This document shows positions 42,607 to 52,598 of a DNA stretch of 64,000 nucleotides, in pieces. A model generated the notes under the pieces. That model ran no database searches. It saw nothing but the letters and a program-made list of their open reading frames with translations, and had not been told where the DNA came from. Numbering within the stretch: position 1 is the stretch's first letter; the number at the start of each line of letters is the position of its first letter. The position numbers and the translations under genes are program-made. The stretch covers positions 1 through 64,000 of the forward strand of contig JAJFGW010000039.1 of NCBI GenBank assembly GCA_021775915.1, read 5' to 3'. Source of the DNA: Alphaproteobacteria bacterium. GTDB lineage: Bacteria > Pseudomonadota > Alphaproteobacteria > Micavibrionales > Micavibrionaceae.

Positions 42607-43430
42607 TGATGAAATTTTCCGGAAAAATTCTAACGATTGCTTTTGTCCTTGCCACGTCTGTATCGCTTTCAGCTTGTAGCTCAACGGCCCCCGGCCAAAA
42701 AGAAAGAGCTTCAAAAATAGAAACCGTCATGCAAAGGGCTGCCGCAGAGGCTAAAAGTCAGGGTAATATACAGCAATCGCTTGAAATTTTAGAAAAGCTC
42801 TATAAAGGGCAAAGCAACGATCCGGATGCGGCTATGAAATACGCCCGCGCCCTACGGGAAGAGGGATATTTCAACAGAGCCTCTCTTGTTCTTGCTCCCT
42901 TTGCAACAGATGAAGACATCGAAAATGCAGATCTAATTATAGAATATTCTGCCCTGCTGGCCGCCATGGGTAATTATACAGACTCTGAAGAAGCCGCACG
43001 CAGAACCGTTCTTCTTGCTCCTGAATCAGGAAAGGCCTACCACGTTCTTGGTGTTGCTCTTGATGCGCAAGGGTATCACGAACAAGCACAAGTGGCCTTT
43101 GAAAGGGGACTTGATTACTGGGAAGGCGACCCCAGCCCTATCCTTAACAATATCGGCCTAAACCTTGCGGCCCAGGGATTTCTTGATGAAGCCATAGAAA
43201 CGCTTCGCAAAGCGCTTGATACAGCGCCAAACCGCGTAGAGATAGAACGTAACCTACGCATCGTTTCAGCCCTGCAATATCAACCGCCCAAAAGAGGGAC
43301 GCGTCTTGTGCCTAAACCGTCGAAGAAGCCAGATGCGGCGGCGATAACGACAGAGACCACTGCTGAGGTTATAGAAGTCATGGAAGCTGTAGAGGTTATA
43401 GAGGTTGAAGAAGAGCCTGCCGCTGAATAA
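42606..43430 (+). CDS. tadD: TadD-like TPR lipoprotein
   Basis: 274 residues with a lipobox SLSAC (Cys24). Tetratricopeptide repeats occupy about residues 45-215 (GKAYHVLGVALDAQGYHEQA, PSPILNNIGLNLAAQGFLDE). TadD acts as an outer-membrane pilotin-like factor for Tad pilus assembly. The C-terminus is a Val/Glu/Ala-rich low-complexity tail. Coupled to the upstream pilus N-domain gene and convergent with tadC, 23 bases away. Confidence 0.85.
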   Translation: MMKFSGKILTIAFVLATSVSLSACSSTAPGQKERASKIETVMQRAAAEAKSQGNIQQSLEILEKLYKGQSNDPDAAMKYARALREEGYFNRASLVLAPFATDEDIENADLIIEYSALLAAMGNYTDSEEAARRTVLLAPESGKAYHVLGVALDAQGYHEQAQVAFERGLDYWEGDPSPILNNIGLNLAAQGFLDEAIETLRKALDTAPNRVEIERNLRIVSALQYQPPKRGTRLVPKPSKKPDAAAITTETTAEVIEVMEAVEVIEVEEEPAAE

Positions 43431-43453
43431 CTTAAAATTCCAGCTTTCAAAAG

Positions 43454-44404
43454 TTACATCTCCATAAACTGCAAAATAGCAGGCCCCAAGATCACGATAA
43501 AAAGAACGGGCAGAAAAAATACGATCATAGGTACCGTCAGCTTCGGCGGCAAAGACAAGGCCTTTTCTTCGGCCGCCTGCATTCGTGAGTCCCTTAGTTC
43601 TTCAGACATCACCTTCATGGCCTTTGAAACGGGCGTACCATATTGCTCGGCCTGAACAAGCGCTGTGGCAAAAGACTTTGCCGCGCCGCTACCGACACGC
43701 CGGGCAAAATCCATCAAGGCCGCACGGCGGTCATTAAGCATGGCCATTTCCGCACTAAGAATGCCAAGCTCCTCTGCCAGCGTTTCTGACATTTCAGCCA
43801 TTTCTTCGGCAATCCGCGCTACCGTTTGCTCTAGGCCTATACCACCCTGAACACAAATCAGCATCATATCAAGAGCGTCAGGAAAACTAAGGTTGATCTC
43901 TTCGGACCGTTTTTGAATCTGGTTTTTAATGATAATCGAAGGCAGCTTGTAACCGATTAGAACCGCGCCGCCTAAAATCAAAAGAGCTGTACTGCTGTCC
44001 ACCTCTTCTTCCCCTGACGATATTATAATCATAGAAAATACCATCAGCACCAACGGCAAAACAATACTGGCAACAATGAACTTAAGTGGTGCTGTCGGAC
44101 TACGAATACCAGCTTGCAGCATCTGGTCCCTAACCTTCTCACCCATGCTACCCATTATTTTTTCAACTTTGAAAAAAATTGCCATTGACTGCTGAGCAGT
44201 CATCTCAGCCTCTCCGCCGGGATTATTTATTTTGTCCTTGGCTTGCTCAAAAAGATCCTTGCGACGCTTTTCAATGATAGACTGATAGCGTTCCTTTTTC
44301 TCGGAACGATTAAGAAGCGGCAGGGCAAACGCGGCAAAAGAGCCCGCCGCTGCCAGCGCACTGAGAATAATAATAACCGTATCTGCCATTTCACCGTCAA
44401 ACAC
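43454..44404 (-). CDS. tadC: Tad pilus inner-membrane platform protein TadC
   Basis: 316 residues, type II secretion F-family protein. N-terminal membrane segment, two near residues 110-160, and a C-terminal one (VPMIVFFLPVLFIVILGPAI). The T2SSF domain has SFPDALDMMLICVQGGIGLE and ALVQAEQYGTPVSKAMKVMS. GTG start at 44404 with AAGGGAG upstream; an ATG at 44389 is possible. Last gene of the cpaA-tadC run; with TadB it forms the platform on which CpaF drives pilus growth. Confidence 0.93.
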   Translation of the reverse strand: MFDGEMADTVIIILSALAAAGSFAAFALPLLNRSEKKERYQSIIEKRRKDLFEQAKDKINNPGGEAEMTAQQSMAIFFKVEKIMGSMGEKVRDQMLQAGIRSPTAPLKFIVASIVLPLVLMVFSMIIISSGEEEVDSSTALLILGGAVLIGYKLPSIIIKNQIQKRSEEINLSFPDALDMMLICVQGGIGLEQTVARIAEEMAEMSETLAEELGILSAEMAMLNDRRAALMDFARRVGSGAAKSFATALVQAEQYGTPVSKAMKVMSEELRDSRMQAAEEKALSLPPKLTVPMIVFFLPVLFIVILGPAILQFMEM

Positions 44405-44419
44405 GAAGCTTCGCTCCCT

Positions 44420-45403
44420 TTAAATTTTAAAATTAATCATGACCTTCATAACCATGACACCGCAAAACATCCAAAACGCCCCTCCGGCTATCATAATATT
44501 CCCGGTCATCGTCTCAAAAAGAATATTGATATAATCCGGGTTAATAAGAAACATGCCCCCCCCCACCAAAAACGGCAGACAACCAATAATCATCGCGGAT
44601 GCCTTAGCTTCCGAAGACAGGGCCTGTACTTTTTTTCTCAAACGAAACCTCGCTTTAATAACGCCGGCCAGATTTGTTAGCACTTCAGAAAGACTGGCTC
44701 CGGTTTGCGTTTGAATAGCTATCCCTGTCGCAAACATTTGCATTTCCATGAGAGGCATACGCACCGCGGCCTCCATCGTCGCATCTGGCAGAGACACACC
44801 AACTTTTTGGGCGTCATAAATCATCAGCATTTCATCACCAACAGGGCCTTCATATTCACGCCCTGCCATAGCAATCGCTTCTGTTACAGGCATTCCCGCT
44901 TTTAAAAGGCGCACCATGGCCTCAAGGGCATCCCCAAAATCTAAAAGAAATTTTTTCTGCCGTTTCTTTATTTTGCGCCCAACAAATATCTTGGGCATCC
45001 CCATAAACCCAAAAAACCAAATAAGAGGCAATGCTATTTTAGGAGCCCCTGCAAACATTAAAACAAAAGTAAAAACACAGGAAAAAATTAGAGAAAAGAT
45101 ATAAAACTGTTTAACGCTAACACTCATACCGGCCTGTTTCAGCTTGGCCTTTGTTGATACAGTCTTCCCCTTTTTTCCTTCCGTTTCATTTGAATCTTTT
45201 AGTTTTTGCGCTATCTCCGCACGCCTTTTATCCTGCGCTTCCCTGTCATTTTTACCGCTATTTTCATCCGGCGGCGCCTGCCCTTTGATAACGGCAAGCG
45301 CTCGCGCTTTTTTTGAGGCCTCGTTGCTCATCATAAATGCAGCGACCATACCAACAAGAACCAGGACAATAAGAAGAGCGATGATAAGAGTTAGAGTGTC
45401 CAT
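44420..45403 (-). CDS. tadB: Tad pilus inner-membrane platform protein TadB
   Basis: 327 residues, T2SSF family. One N-terminal membrane segment, a charged linker (KNDREAQDKRRAEIAQKLKD), a pair near residues 100-145, and two C-terminal segments. Core: LLDFGDALEAMVRLLKAGMP and VGVSLPDATMEAAVRMPLME. Its ATG overlaps the cpaF stop (TAATG), so translation is coupled. Confidence 0.93.
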   Translation of the reverse strand: MDTLTLIIALLIVLVLVGMVAAFMMSNEASKKARALAVIKGQAPPDENSGKNDREAQDKRRAEIAQKLKDSNETEGKKGKTVSTKAKLKQAGMSVSVKQFYIFSLIFSCVFTFVLMFAGAPKIALPLIWFFGFMGMPKIFVGRKIKKRQKKFLLDFGDALEAMVRLLKAGMPVTEAIAMAGREYEGPVGDEMLMIYDAQKVGVSLPDATMEAAVRMPLMEMQMFATGIAIQTQTGASLSEVLTNLAGVIKARFRLRKKVQALSSEAKASAMIIGCLPFLVGGGMFLINPDYINILFETMTGNIMIAGGAFWMFCGVMVMKVMINFKI

Positions 45404-47055
45404 TACCCGTAAGCCTCCTCCATAGCATCAAGAACAAGCTGCTCAACACCGTATTGACGCGCCTTATCGAAAAATTTAGGCCGCATGCCCGTGGAGCGCT
45501 GCGTTGTGATAAGGTTGCCGTCATCATCTTCGCCATCCATATCAAGCACGAATAAATCCTGCAAAGTTACAACGTCTCCCTCCATTCCTGTAACCTCAGT
45601 CACATGCGTTGTCTTACGAGAACCATCACGCAAACGTTGTACCTGAATAATAACATTCACCGCAGAAGCAATTTGTTCTCTGACAGCAGTAATCGGCAGG
45701 TTAAGACCACCCATAGCGATCATGTTTTCAAGCCGGGAAAGAGACTCACGAGGGTTGTTCGCATGAACAGTCCCCATAGATCCATCGTGACCGGTATTCA
45801 TAGCCTGCAGCAAATCAAAGGCTTCGGGTCCCCGCACCTCACCAACGATAATACGTTCAGGGCGCATCCGCAGACAGTTCTTAACAAGATCCCGCATCGT
45901 CACCTCTCCCACACCTTCAAGGTTAGGCGGGCGCGTTTCCAAACGCACAATATGGGGCTGCTGCAACTGAAGTTCCGCAGCATCTTCGCAGGTGATAATC
46001 CTCTCACCCGGATCAATATAACGCGTGATACAGTTTAGCATGGTTGTTTTACCAGACCCCGTACCGCCAGAGACAAGGACATTTACCCGGCATCGACCAA
46101 TCGCCATGATAAGCTTGGCGCAACTCGGTGTCATAGAACCAAAACCAACAAGCGTCTCCAATGTAAGTTTTTCTTTTTGGAACTTACGAATGGTCATACA
46201 AGAACCATCGATAGCCAGAGGTGGAATAATAACATTCACGCGCGAACCGTCAGGCAAACGCGCATCACATATCGGCGAAGCTTCATCAACACGGCGACCA
46301 ATCGCGCCCACAATACGCTGACATATTGTTGTCAAATGTTGGTTATCACGAAAATTAACCTCGGCCCTTTTAATTTTACCGTCAATTTCAATATAGGTCG
46401 TATCCGGTCCATTAATCATGATATCGGCGATACCATCCTGCTCCAGCAGCGTTTCAAGAGGGCCGTAACCCAACATGTCATCACCACATTCTTTGGCAAT
46501 TTGCTCCAACTCTGCCGGCGTCACATCAAGATTTCTGAAACGGGCAATCTCCTCAACAGCAGACCCCACCTCATCACGCGCCGCCTTGGCATCCATACGC
46601 GCCAGCGCCTTCAAATCAATACCGTCTCTTAAATCCAGCCAAATACGATTACGCGCCCTTTGCAAACGCAGGGAAGATATACTGTCCTTTTGTTTACCGT
46701 CACCTCCCTCTTCTTCATCCGCAAGAAGGACATCATCTTCCATAGTTTTTGTTGGCTTCTTATTCCCTTTGGCCTGCGACAACTCATCACCCATAGGTTC
46801 GGGTGTATGGTCCTCATCTACCGTCTTGACTTCTTTTACCCCCCCTGTTTCTTCTGAGATAGCTTGCAGCATAGCCATTTGGTTATCCGCCGCAGGAGCA
46901 TCATCTTGAGAGTTTTCTTTATTTTTTTTCTTCGGAGATTCCTTTTTAGGCGCCTGCTTTTTAACATCATCCGCAGTTTTTTCAACCTTCGGCGAAGGAG
47001 CCGCCGCCGGTTTCTTTTTCTTTGTTCCTGATGCTGATTTTTTTCCAAAAGCCAT
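45403..47055 (-). CDS. cpaF: Tad pilus assembly ATPase CpaF/TadA
   Basis: 550-residue hexameric traffic ATPase powering Flp pilus extension and probably retraction. Residues 1-130 are a long charged, low-complexity Lys/Pro/Glu extension. The ATPase core has [19 protein letters not shown], Walker [12 protein letters not shown] with Lys336, the Asp/His boxes in [20 protein letters not shown], Walker B region [20 protein letters not shown] and [16 protein letters not shown]. Between cpaE and tadB. Confidence 0.97.
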   Translation of the reverse strand: MAFGKKSASGTKKKKPAAAPSPKVEKTADDVKKQAPKKESPKKKNKENSQDDAPAADNQMAMLQAISEETGGVKEVKTVDEDHTPEPMGDELSQAKGNKKPTKTMEDDVLLADEEEGGDGKQKDSISSLRLQRARNRIWLDLRDGIDLKALARMDAKAARDEVGSAVEEIARFRNLDVTPAELEQIAKECGDDMLGYGPLETLLEQDGIADIMINGPDTTYIEIDGKIKRAEVNFRDNQHLTTICQRIVGAIGRRVDEASPICDARLPDGSRVNVIIPPLAIDGSCMTIRKFQKEKLTLETLVGFGSMTPSCAKLIMAIGRCRVNVLVSGGTGSGKTTMLNCITRYIDPGERIITCEDAAELQLQQPHIVRLETRPPNLEGVGEVTMRDLVKNCLRMRPERIIVGEVRGPEAFDLLQAMNTGHDGSMGTVHANNPRESLSRLENMIAMGGLNLPITAVREQIASAVNVIIQVQRLRDGSRKTTHVTEVTGMEGDVVTLQDLFVLDMDGEDDDGNLITTQRSTGMRPKFFDKARQYGVEQLVLDAMEEAYG

Positions 47056-47067
47056 AAATATTCCCGC

Positions 47068-48315
47068 CTAAGATTTAGCCTTGAGCTTTGTCAAAATTCC
47101 ACCTATACCACCCTTTTTAACATCAGATCCCTGCCCCTCAACAACAGATATTGCCAAAAGCTTTCGAACAGGCGCCAGAAGGCTTTCAACAATCGAGCCG
47201 CCCTGATTATGATCCCCGAGCTTAACGGCTTCGCTTTCTGTGCTCACAAAAATAGCAGGGTCAAAAGGAATGGTCACCGAAGGTGGCCTTTCCAAGCCTT
47301 CCTGTATTTGCGCCTTAGGCACTTCAAATTTAGGGGCATAATTCTGCATATTTAAAACAACTTCGACATCATCGATATCGCCGCCGCGCAATTCTTTTAT
47401 TTCCTGCAATAATGTTCTAGCGGCCCTAACGGAGGGCAATGTCGGCGTTGTAACCAGCATAGTCAGATGCGCGCGCGTTAAAATAGTTCTTTTTAGTGCG
47501 GCTGTTCCCCCCGACAAATCGACAACCACAACAGGGTAAAGCCCCATCAAATATTCCAGTAGCGCTTCAAATTTTTCCTGTTCAACACTATCGTCAAGCA
47601 TAACATCGCCGCCGCTACTTAAAACAAAAAGCTTCTCATCTGCCTGATAAACCATACGGCTAAGGCTGTCTTCATTGCCTTCCGAAGCAGCACGCACAGC
47701 CTCGCCCAGCGTTGTGCTTGGCTCAAAATTCATCCCCACACTCAGCGTCGACCAGCCACCAGAGGCATCCATTAAAAATGTTTTTTGGTTCAAATCACTC
47801 GCAGAACCCCATGCTAAAGCTTCCGCCAAAACCGTCGTACCGACACCACCCTTGGCCCCCATCACAGCGATAAGGCGACTATCGGAAGTCCCCACCTGCT
47901 CTATCAGGGTTGAAGCAATTTCATTGCCTAACATGTCTGTTTTAACGGGCCTTACGAGATAATCGCTAACCCCCATCGCCACAAGCTTGCGGTATAAATT
48001 AACATCATTATCAGGGCCAATAACAATGGCAGAGGTATGTTCGGATAGACTTCCGGCCAATGCCTCCAGTCTATCCGAAAAGCCATCATCAATATCCTCA
48101 GTCTGAATAATAATGAGATCTGGCGACTCACCTGCAGAACAAGACTTTATAGCCGTTTCCACATCCCCTTCAATTGTTTCCAACACAACACGCGCAAAAC
48201 GCCAGTCGCTTTCCAAAGCATGGAAAGCCTCCTTTGTTTCACTATCCGTTGTAAACAAGGCAACGCGCGCGCCCGGCAACAAAATGGATGTATGTGACTT
48301 GTCCTCCTCACTCAT
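47068..48315 (-). CDS. cpaE: CpaE/TadZ pilus localisation ATPase
   Basis: 415 residues. A degenerate receiver-like N-terminal domain (about 1-135, ending DYLVRPVKTDMLGNEIA) is followed by a MinD/ParA-like domain with the deviant Walker A in VMGAKGGVGTTVLAEALAWG and VVVDLSGGTAALKRTIL. TadZ/CpaE places the Tad machine at the cell pole. The conserved Lys of KGGVGTT is present; the second Lys is replaced by Thr, as is common in TadZ. Confidence 0.92.
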   Translation of the reverse strand: MSEEDKSHTSILLPGARVALFTTDSETKEAFHALESDWRFARVVLETIEGDVETAIKSCSAGESPDLIIIQTEDIDDGFSDRLEALAGSLSEHTSAIVIGPDNDVNLYRKLVAMGVSDYLVRPVKTDMLGNEIASTLIEQVGTSDSRLIAVMGAKGGVGTTVLAEALAWGSASDLNQKTFLMDASGGWSTLSVGMNFEPSTTLGEAVRAASEGNEDSLSRMVYQADEKLFVLSSGGDVMLDDSVEQEKFEALLEYLMGLYPVVVVDLSGGTAALKRTILTRAHLTMLVTTPTLPSVRAARTLLQEIKELRGGDIDDVEVVLNMQNYAPKFEVPKAQIQEGLERPPSVTIPFDPAIFVSTESEAVKLGDHNQGGSIVESLLAPVRKLLAISVVEGQGSDVKKGGIGGILTKLKAKS

Positions 48316-48420
48316 AGTAACTCTTACCTATATTCTCACACATTAAACCTCATGGTTATAATGACCTGATTTTATTACTAAATGATTGATAATAGATAAA
48401 ATTTGTAGGATCGGGGCTCA

Positions 48421-49080
48421 TTAATCCCCACTGGCTTGCTCACCTTCAAGCGGAGCTTTAGGATCTCCTGTCCTATAGCCCCACTCTACAACATTACCAA
48501 GCCTACGACCATCAGGGTCATCCATACCGGCACGCCCCAGTAAATCCCTTGGTTTAGCAACTTGTTTTGCTAAATAAGTCTCCGTTGAACAGCCCAGCTT
48601 GTAATCATCGTAATTCCGATGTGAACTATCATCAATATCCGTAATTACATTACAATCCGCAGGTGCCTGCGCCCTATAGCTTTTAAAGCTAAAATAAGAA
48701 ACAGACTTTTCTAAATTCCTGATCGGCAAGATTTCAGTCTTAATGTCATGAACACCGTTTTTTCCAAAAATACGACCGATACGAGACGCATTCTCTGTTG
48801 CCGTCATCGCTGAGTTATTACGCGAGCTAGGATTATAGGACACGACAACTTCTACCGTCCCCGCTCCATTAGAATCATAATGCCGCGCTATTCCCTCCAG
48901 TATCGCCTCATCAAGCTTTCCCGTTTCTATTTCAGTACTATAAAGCTCCTGAACCACCTCCGCGCGCTTTCCTGAAAAAGCCGTAGGAGAGTCCAGAGCA
49001 CACCCGGCGACAAAACCTGCCATAGCAAGCGACAGGCTAACAAACAGAACTTTTATTTTTTTATGGCTGTTTTGATTCAT
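48421..49080 (-). CDS. cpaD: CpaD-like pilus lipoprotein
   Basis: 219 residues with lipobox FVAGC (Cys27). CpaD-family sequence: a Gly-Thr-Val-Glu-Val-Val-Val-Ser-Tyr beta strand, SRIGRIFGKNGVHDIKTEIL, and ADCNVITDID with conserved Cys. The C-terminus has RDLLGRAGMDDPDGRR. In Caulobacter and relatives it is an outer-membrane partner of the CpaC secretin. Eleven bases separate it from cpaC. Confidence 0.88.
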   Translation of the reverse strand: MNQNSHKKIKVLFVSLSLAMAGFVAGCALDSPTAFSGKRAEVVQELYSTEIETGKLDEAILEGIARHYDSNGAGTVEVVVSYNPSSRNNSAMTATENASRIGRIFGKNGVHDIKTEILPIRNLEKSVSYFSFKSYRAQAPADCNVITDIDDSSHRNYDDYKLGCSTETYLAKQVAKPRDLLGRAGMDDPDGRRLGNVVEWGYRTGDPKAPLEGEQASGD

Positions 49081-49091
49081 TTTAAACTTCC

Positions 49092-50582
49092 TTAATCCAG
49101 GATATAGCCATAGGTCTCATCATCCCCGAAAAGACCGGATATTTTTAGAGCACCATATGCACGGCGAATATTTTTTGAAAACGCAGAGGCAAGGTAATTC
49201 TTTTCCCGCGCCGGCATAGGCGCCTCTTCTTTCGCGTTATTTCTATCAGCAAACGGCTGCACAAGATATGGAGTCACAAGAACCACAAGCTCTGTCTCGT
49301 CACGCTGAAAACTCTCAGATGATATCAACTGACCTATGATAGGTGTCCTTGTCATACCGGGAAGGCCCGACATACCATTTACCGTCTCCGACTTCAGCAA
49401 ACCCGCGACCATAAGCGTTCCACCACTTCCCAGCTCAACCGTCGTTGCCGCCCTGCGAATATCAAGACCCGGTATATTCGTATCCGCGCCCAGTTGAACG
49501 TTTTGATCCAGCGCCAACGAAGACACCTCGACCTGCATTTGCAGACTTATGCGATCTTCAGACAAAACAACCGGTGTAAAATTCAGAGACACACCAAACT
49601 CTCTGAAAGTAATTTCAATACGGCCCTGATTGTCGCGCCCTGACGGCACAGGAAACTCACCGCCCGCCAAAAAGCTGGCAAGTTCCCCGGAAATAGCTGT
49701 CAAATTAGGCTCGGCAAGAACCTTAGCCAAGCCTTCCTCTTCAAGAAGGTCAAGCACCGTATTCAAAGGGCCAAAAGCGCCGAAACTTTCAAGCAACCCA
49801 AAACTGGCAAAAGGACCGTTTGCCAGTCCCGTATCAATCACACCGCCAAACACGCTCGCCCCAACCGCATCTGTAATTCGGCCCGAGTTATTAAGGTTAC
49901 CTTTGAGGTTAAGACCAAGGTCATCGATCACAGTATCAGAACCACGTTGCCGCAAAAGCGTACGAGACACTTCCATGATCTTAACGCGCAGCGTTACCTG
50001 AGATCTGCTTTTTACACTCATAAGATTAACAATATACTCATCAGGCGTGCCGTCCGTCCCCTCCACATCAAGAACATAATGCGTAACAAGATTCTGAATC
50101 TTCTGTGCCACATCAGGAGTAGAGACATTACCACTGAGAATAAGCTGTCCGCGCACAGCCTCTATCTTTACGCCCTCATCGGGGAAAAACCTGTCAACCG
50201 TTTCCTGTATACTATTAGTATCCATTGTGACATGAATATTAAGCCGCTTAACAACATCGCCATTTTCATCAATCGCGATCAAATTTGTTGACCCCAAATT
50301 AACACCGACAACATAAAGACGGTTCGATTGCAGCGCCGTTACATCTACAATAGAAGGGTCGGCGACCATCATATCTGCGACCGGGCCACTAACATCAATA
50401 ATTTCGGCGGTGCCCTGAATAAGAAAAATAGTAGGGTCTCTAGTTTGCGCATCGGAAGCAATTGTCACAAGGTCTGTTTTAGAAGCATAACTCTGCACAG
50501 CACCACAAAACACCACCACCAACAGCAAACATACTGCGAGCAGAATCCTCGAACGAGATAGCTTTGTAAACAGTACAGACAT
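49092..50582 (-). CDS. cpaC: Tad pilus secretin CpaC/RcpA
   Basis: 496-residue outer-membrane channel for the Flp pilus. Signal peptide ends near SYAS. N-terminal pilus domain (GTAEIIDVSGPVADMMVADP), a BON-like stretch (VKIEAVRGQLILSGNVSTPD), then the secretin domain with EEGLAKVLAEPNLTAISGEL, ASFLAGGEFPVP and the GTLMVAGLLKSETVNGMSGL signature, ending PGMTRTPIIGQLI and ETELVVLVTPYLVQP. Preceded by cpaB. Confidence 0.96.
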   Translation of the reverse strand: MSVLFTKLSRSRILLAVCLLLVVVFCGAVQSYASKTDLVTIASDAQTRDPTIFLIQGTAEIIDVSGPVADMMVADPSIVDVTALQSNRLYVVGVNLGSTNLIAIDENGDVVKRLNIHVTMDTNSIQETVDRFFPDEGVKIEAVRGQLILSGNVSTPDVAQKIQNLVTHYVLDVEGTDGTPDEYIVNLMSVKSRSQVTLRVKIMEVSRTLLRQRGSDTVIDDLGLNLKGNLNNSGRITDAVGASVFGGVIDTGLANGPFASFGLLESFGAFGPLNTVLDLLEEEGLAKVLAEPNLTAISGELASFLAGGEFPVPSGRDNQGRIEITFREFGVSLNFTPVVLSEDRISLQMQVEVSSLALDQNVQLGADTNIPGLDIRRAATTVELGSGGTLMVAGLLKSETVNGMSGLPGMTRTPIIGQLISSESFQRDETELVVLVTPYLVQPFADRNNAKEEAPMPAREKNYLASAFSKNIRRAYGALKISGLFGDDETYGYILD

Positions 50583-50646
50583 TTACTTTTGACTCAGATT
50601 AACGGGGCGAATGCCCCTGTGAATAAAAAACAGAAAAGGTAAAAAC

Positions 50647-51537
50647 TTATGGACTTACAGATATATCTTCAACAACGTCACCTCTATAGATTCGCACAAT
50701 CTTGGCCGCTTGGCCAGTAATTTTTGTCATCTCGTCATATACCTCATCAGATATATTGGTTACACGCGCGTCAGTCGTGACCGGAGGCCTTTCAGTTAAA
50801 ATACCATCATCCCCCAAGCGCCGCAGAGACAGGCTTAGCTCCCCCATCTTCGAAGCCAAAGCAAGAACCTCAACACCCTTGTAATCAACTTCAAGCGTTA
50901 CAGTCTTACCCACTTTAATTTTTTCATCATCATCCGAACGGCTGGCCGTCTGATCAACGGCCATAACTTTTACATTCTCAAGGATGGTTTCCGTTGCCAG
51001 CTTATTGATGTTCTTTTCAATCATATTCGTTATTTCTACATTTTCCGGGCCGTTATAACGGATCGTTTGCTTATAGGTCATCAAAATATCAACATAATCA
51101 CCCGGCCCCACAAACCCGCCAACCATACTGGAAGCATTAACACTTATTGCAAACGCCCTCATACCCTCACCAAGAGAGGCAGCAAGAAAGTTCCCCTGCG
51201 TTTCAGGAACAAGAGCCGACTTCACAACCGGCTCCCCTTCCTTAATATCCCGCAGTAAACGACCATCGAGCGTCTCTGATGGCTTTTTATCACCCTTCCT
51301 TAAAACAGCACCGGGAAAAACGGCATTTTTAGGCCACTCCTGCCATTTCATATTTTCATCAGAAAGCTCTGCACCTATTTTTAAATTTTTAGACGCGACG
51401 ATAATTTGGACTTTCGGCTCCTCTTTCAAAACAACAGGCTCCTCTTTGCCACCGCTTAAGCTAGCCTGCACAAGTAACGCAACAAGCACGGCAATCAAAA
51501 AACCACCAGCCAGAACTATCATGACATTTCTATTCAT
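50647..51537 (-). CDS. cpaB: CpaB/RcpC pilus assembly protein
   Basis: 296 residues. A membrane segment at residues about 5-27, then SAF (antifreeze-like) domain (VIVASKNLKIGAELSDENMK) and a RcpC/CpaB domain (MRAFAISVNASSMVGGFVGP, GDYVDILMTYKQT). CpaB is a periplasmic component near the secretin. The last region, VVEDISVSP, is short compared with some relatives. Confidence 0.93.
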   Translation of the reverse strand: MNRNVMIVLAGGFLIAVLVALLVQASLSGGKEEPVVLKEEPKVQIIVASKNLKIGAELSDENMKWQEWPKNAVFPGAVLRKGDKKPSETLDGRLLRDIKEGEPVVKSALVPETQGNFLAASLGEGMRAFAISVNASSMVGGFVGPGDYVDILMTYKQTIRYNGPENVEITNMIEKNINKLATETILENVKVMAVDQTASRSDDDEKIKVGKTVTLEVDYKGVEVLALASKMGELSLSLRRLGDDGILTERPPVTTDARVTNISDEVYDEMTKITGQAAKIVRIYRGDVVEDISVSP

Positions 51538-51654
51538 CAGTAAACCTCTTGAAGCACTCTTGGAATTGACGCCACCGGGCGCAAAGAAACATTAAAAAAC
51601 AGGAGAAAAAGATATCCCCTAACTTATCCACAAACCATAGTACCAAACTTTTTT

Positions 51655-52203
51655 CTAATTTGGCATTAAAAATAGAGATAAGTTTCCCGGCGATAAAAAA
51701 CCAAGCTGAACAAAGGCCACAAAAGCCCCTATTACAATAGGTATACCGTAAGGCACCACACTCTCCCCAGCCTGCACACGGGCTATCCAGCTGCCCTCAG
51801 CAGGCCCCTTACACGGTTTTTTCTTTTTTAAAATTATAGCCGCAACGCCAAACAAGGCTCCCGTAAACGCCATATAAAACAGAAAAATTGGCAAACCTTT
51901 TAAACCAACCCAAAAAGAAAACGCCACCGCCAGCTTAGAATCGCCGCCCCCAATCATTTTTATAGAAAACATAAAGAATGTAATAATCAGCGTTAAAACC
52001 CCGGCAACAAGGTGCCATTTAAGGTCTGAAAATATTTCAACTTCTCCGAAATAAAGAGCGCCGTAGCTAACAAAAAAGAGCGCCGACACAGAGACAATGA
52101 TGTAATTGGGTATAGTCATACCCTTATAATCAGACCATCCTGCCAAAAAACCAAGACCAAGCACCACCATCATAGAAAACATATAAACAATCAGCAAAAT
52201 CAT
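51655..52203 (-). CDS. cpaA: CpaA/TadV prepilin peptidase
   Basis: 182-residue membrane aspartic protease that cleaves the Flp and TadE/F prepilin leaders. Six hydrophobic segments; catalytic Asp25 in AGWSDYKGMTIPN and Asp88 in MIGGGDSKLAVAF. It lacks the N-methylation domain, as usual for TadV. CAGGAG precedes the ATG. First gene after the flp terminator. Confidence 0.94.
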   Translation of the reverse strand: MILLIVYMFSMMVVLGLGFLAGWSDYKGMTIPNYIIVSVSALFFVSYGALYFGEVEIFSDLKWHLVAGVLTLIITFFMFSIKMIGGGDSKLAVAFSFWVGLKGLPIFLFYMAFTGALFGVAAIILKKKKPCKGPAEGSWIARVQAGESVVPYGIPIVIGAFVAFVQLGFLSPGNLSLFLMPN

Positions 52204-52253
52204 TACAAAGCTCCTGAAAAAATATTAGCAGAGATCACAAGGTTCAGACAGAA

Positions 52254-52287
52254 AGAAACCCACCCGGTAAGTGGCGGGTGGGTTTCT
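52254..52287 (-). terminator. strong hairpin terminator between flp and cpaA
   Basis: AGAAACCCACCCG / CGGGTGGGTTTCT, a perfect 13-base stem with an eight-base loop, followed on the minus strand by TTCTG. Its position just after the pilin stop suggests that most flp transcripts end here with partial read-through into cpaA. Confidence 0.8.
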
Positions 52288-52307
52288 AAAATTAAGACAA
52301 AGCGGCA

Positions 52308-52502
52308 TTAGTCAGCACGAGCAGCCGCTGCAGTCATCTGTGTACCAATGTTTGTAAACAGAGTATTCAAATCATCACCAAAGGCAAAAACAGCAGCCAC
52401 AATAGCGAGTGAAATACCACCAGCGATCAGACCATATTCAATAGCCGTTGCACCATCTTGGTCCATAACATAGGCTTGTATTTTTGCGATAAACTTATTC
52501 AT
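52308..52502 (-). CDS. flp: Flp/Fap-type major pilin
   Basis: 64-residue prepilin. Leader MNKFIAKIQAYVMDQDG with cleavage after Gly17, then ATAIEYGLIAGGISLAIVAA; Glu22 is the mature Glu5 and Tyr23 the Flp-typical Tyr. The C-terminal part is short and Ala-rich. The ATG at 52502 has AAGGAG eight bases upstream; the frame extends to 52553 but that start has no ribosome-binding site and breaks the leader. A CtrA-type box and a perfect -10 lie upstream. Confidence 0.96.
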   Translation of the reverse strand: MNKFIAKIQAYVMDQDGATAIEYGLIAGGISLAIVAAVFAFGDDLNTLFTNIGTQMTAAAARAD

Positions 52503-52598
52503 AGTATTTCTCCTTCGTTTGTGTTTTCCAGCAAGTTTAAAAATTTTAAACACTTTGGGAAGTCATAAAAAAATCAAAGCGCCTAACCGTATAATTCT

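Noticed and set aside
46177-46909. Plus-strand frames of about 150 codons opposite cpaF
   Set aside because: The cpaF frame carries every ATPase motif; these are shadows.
48330-48365. ATAACCATGAGGTTTAA upstream of cpaE, resembling a CtrA site
   Set aside because: Spacing between the TTAA-like halves is nine, not seven, and the left half is ATAA; too weak to call.
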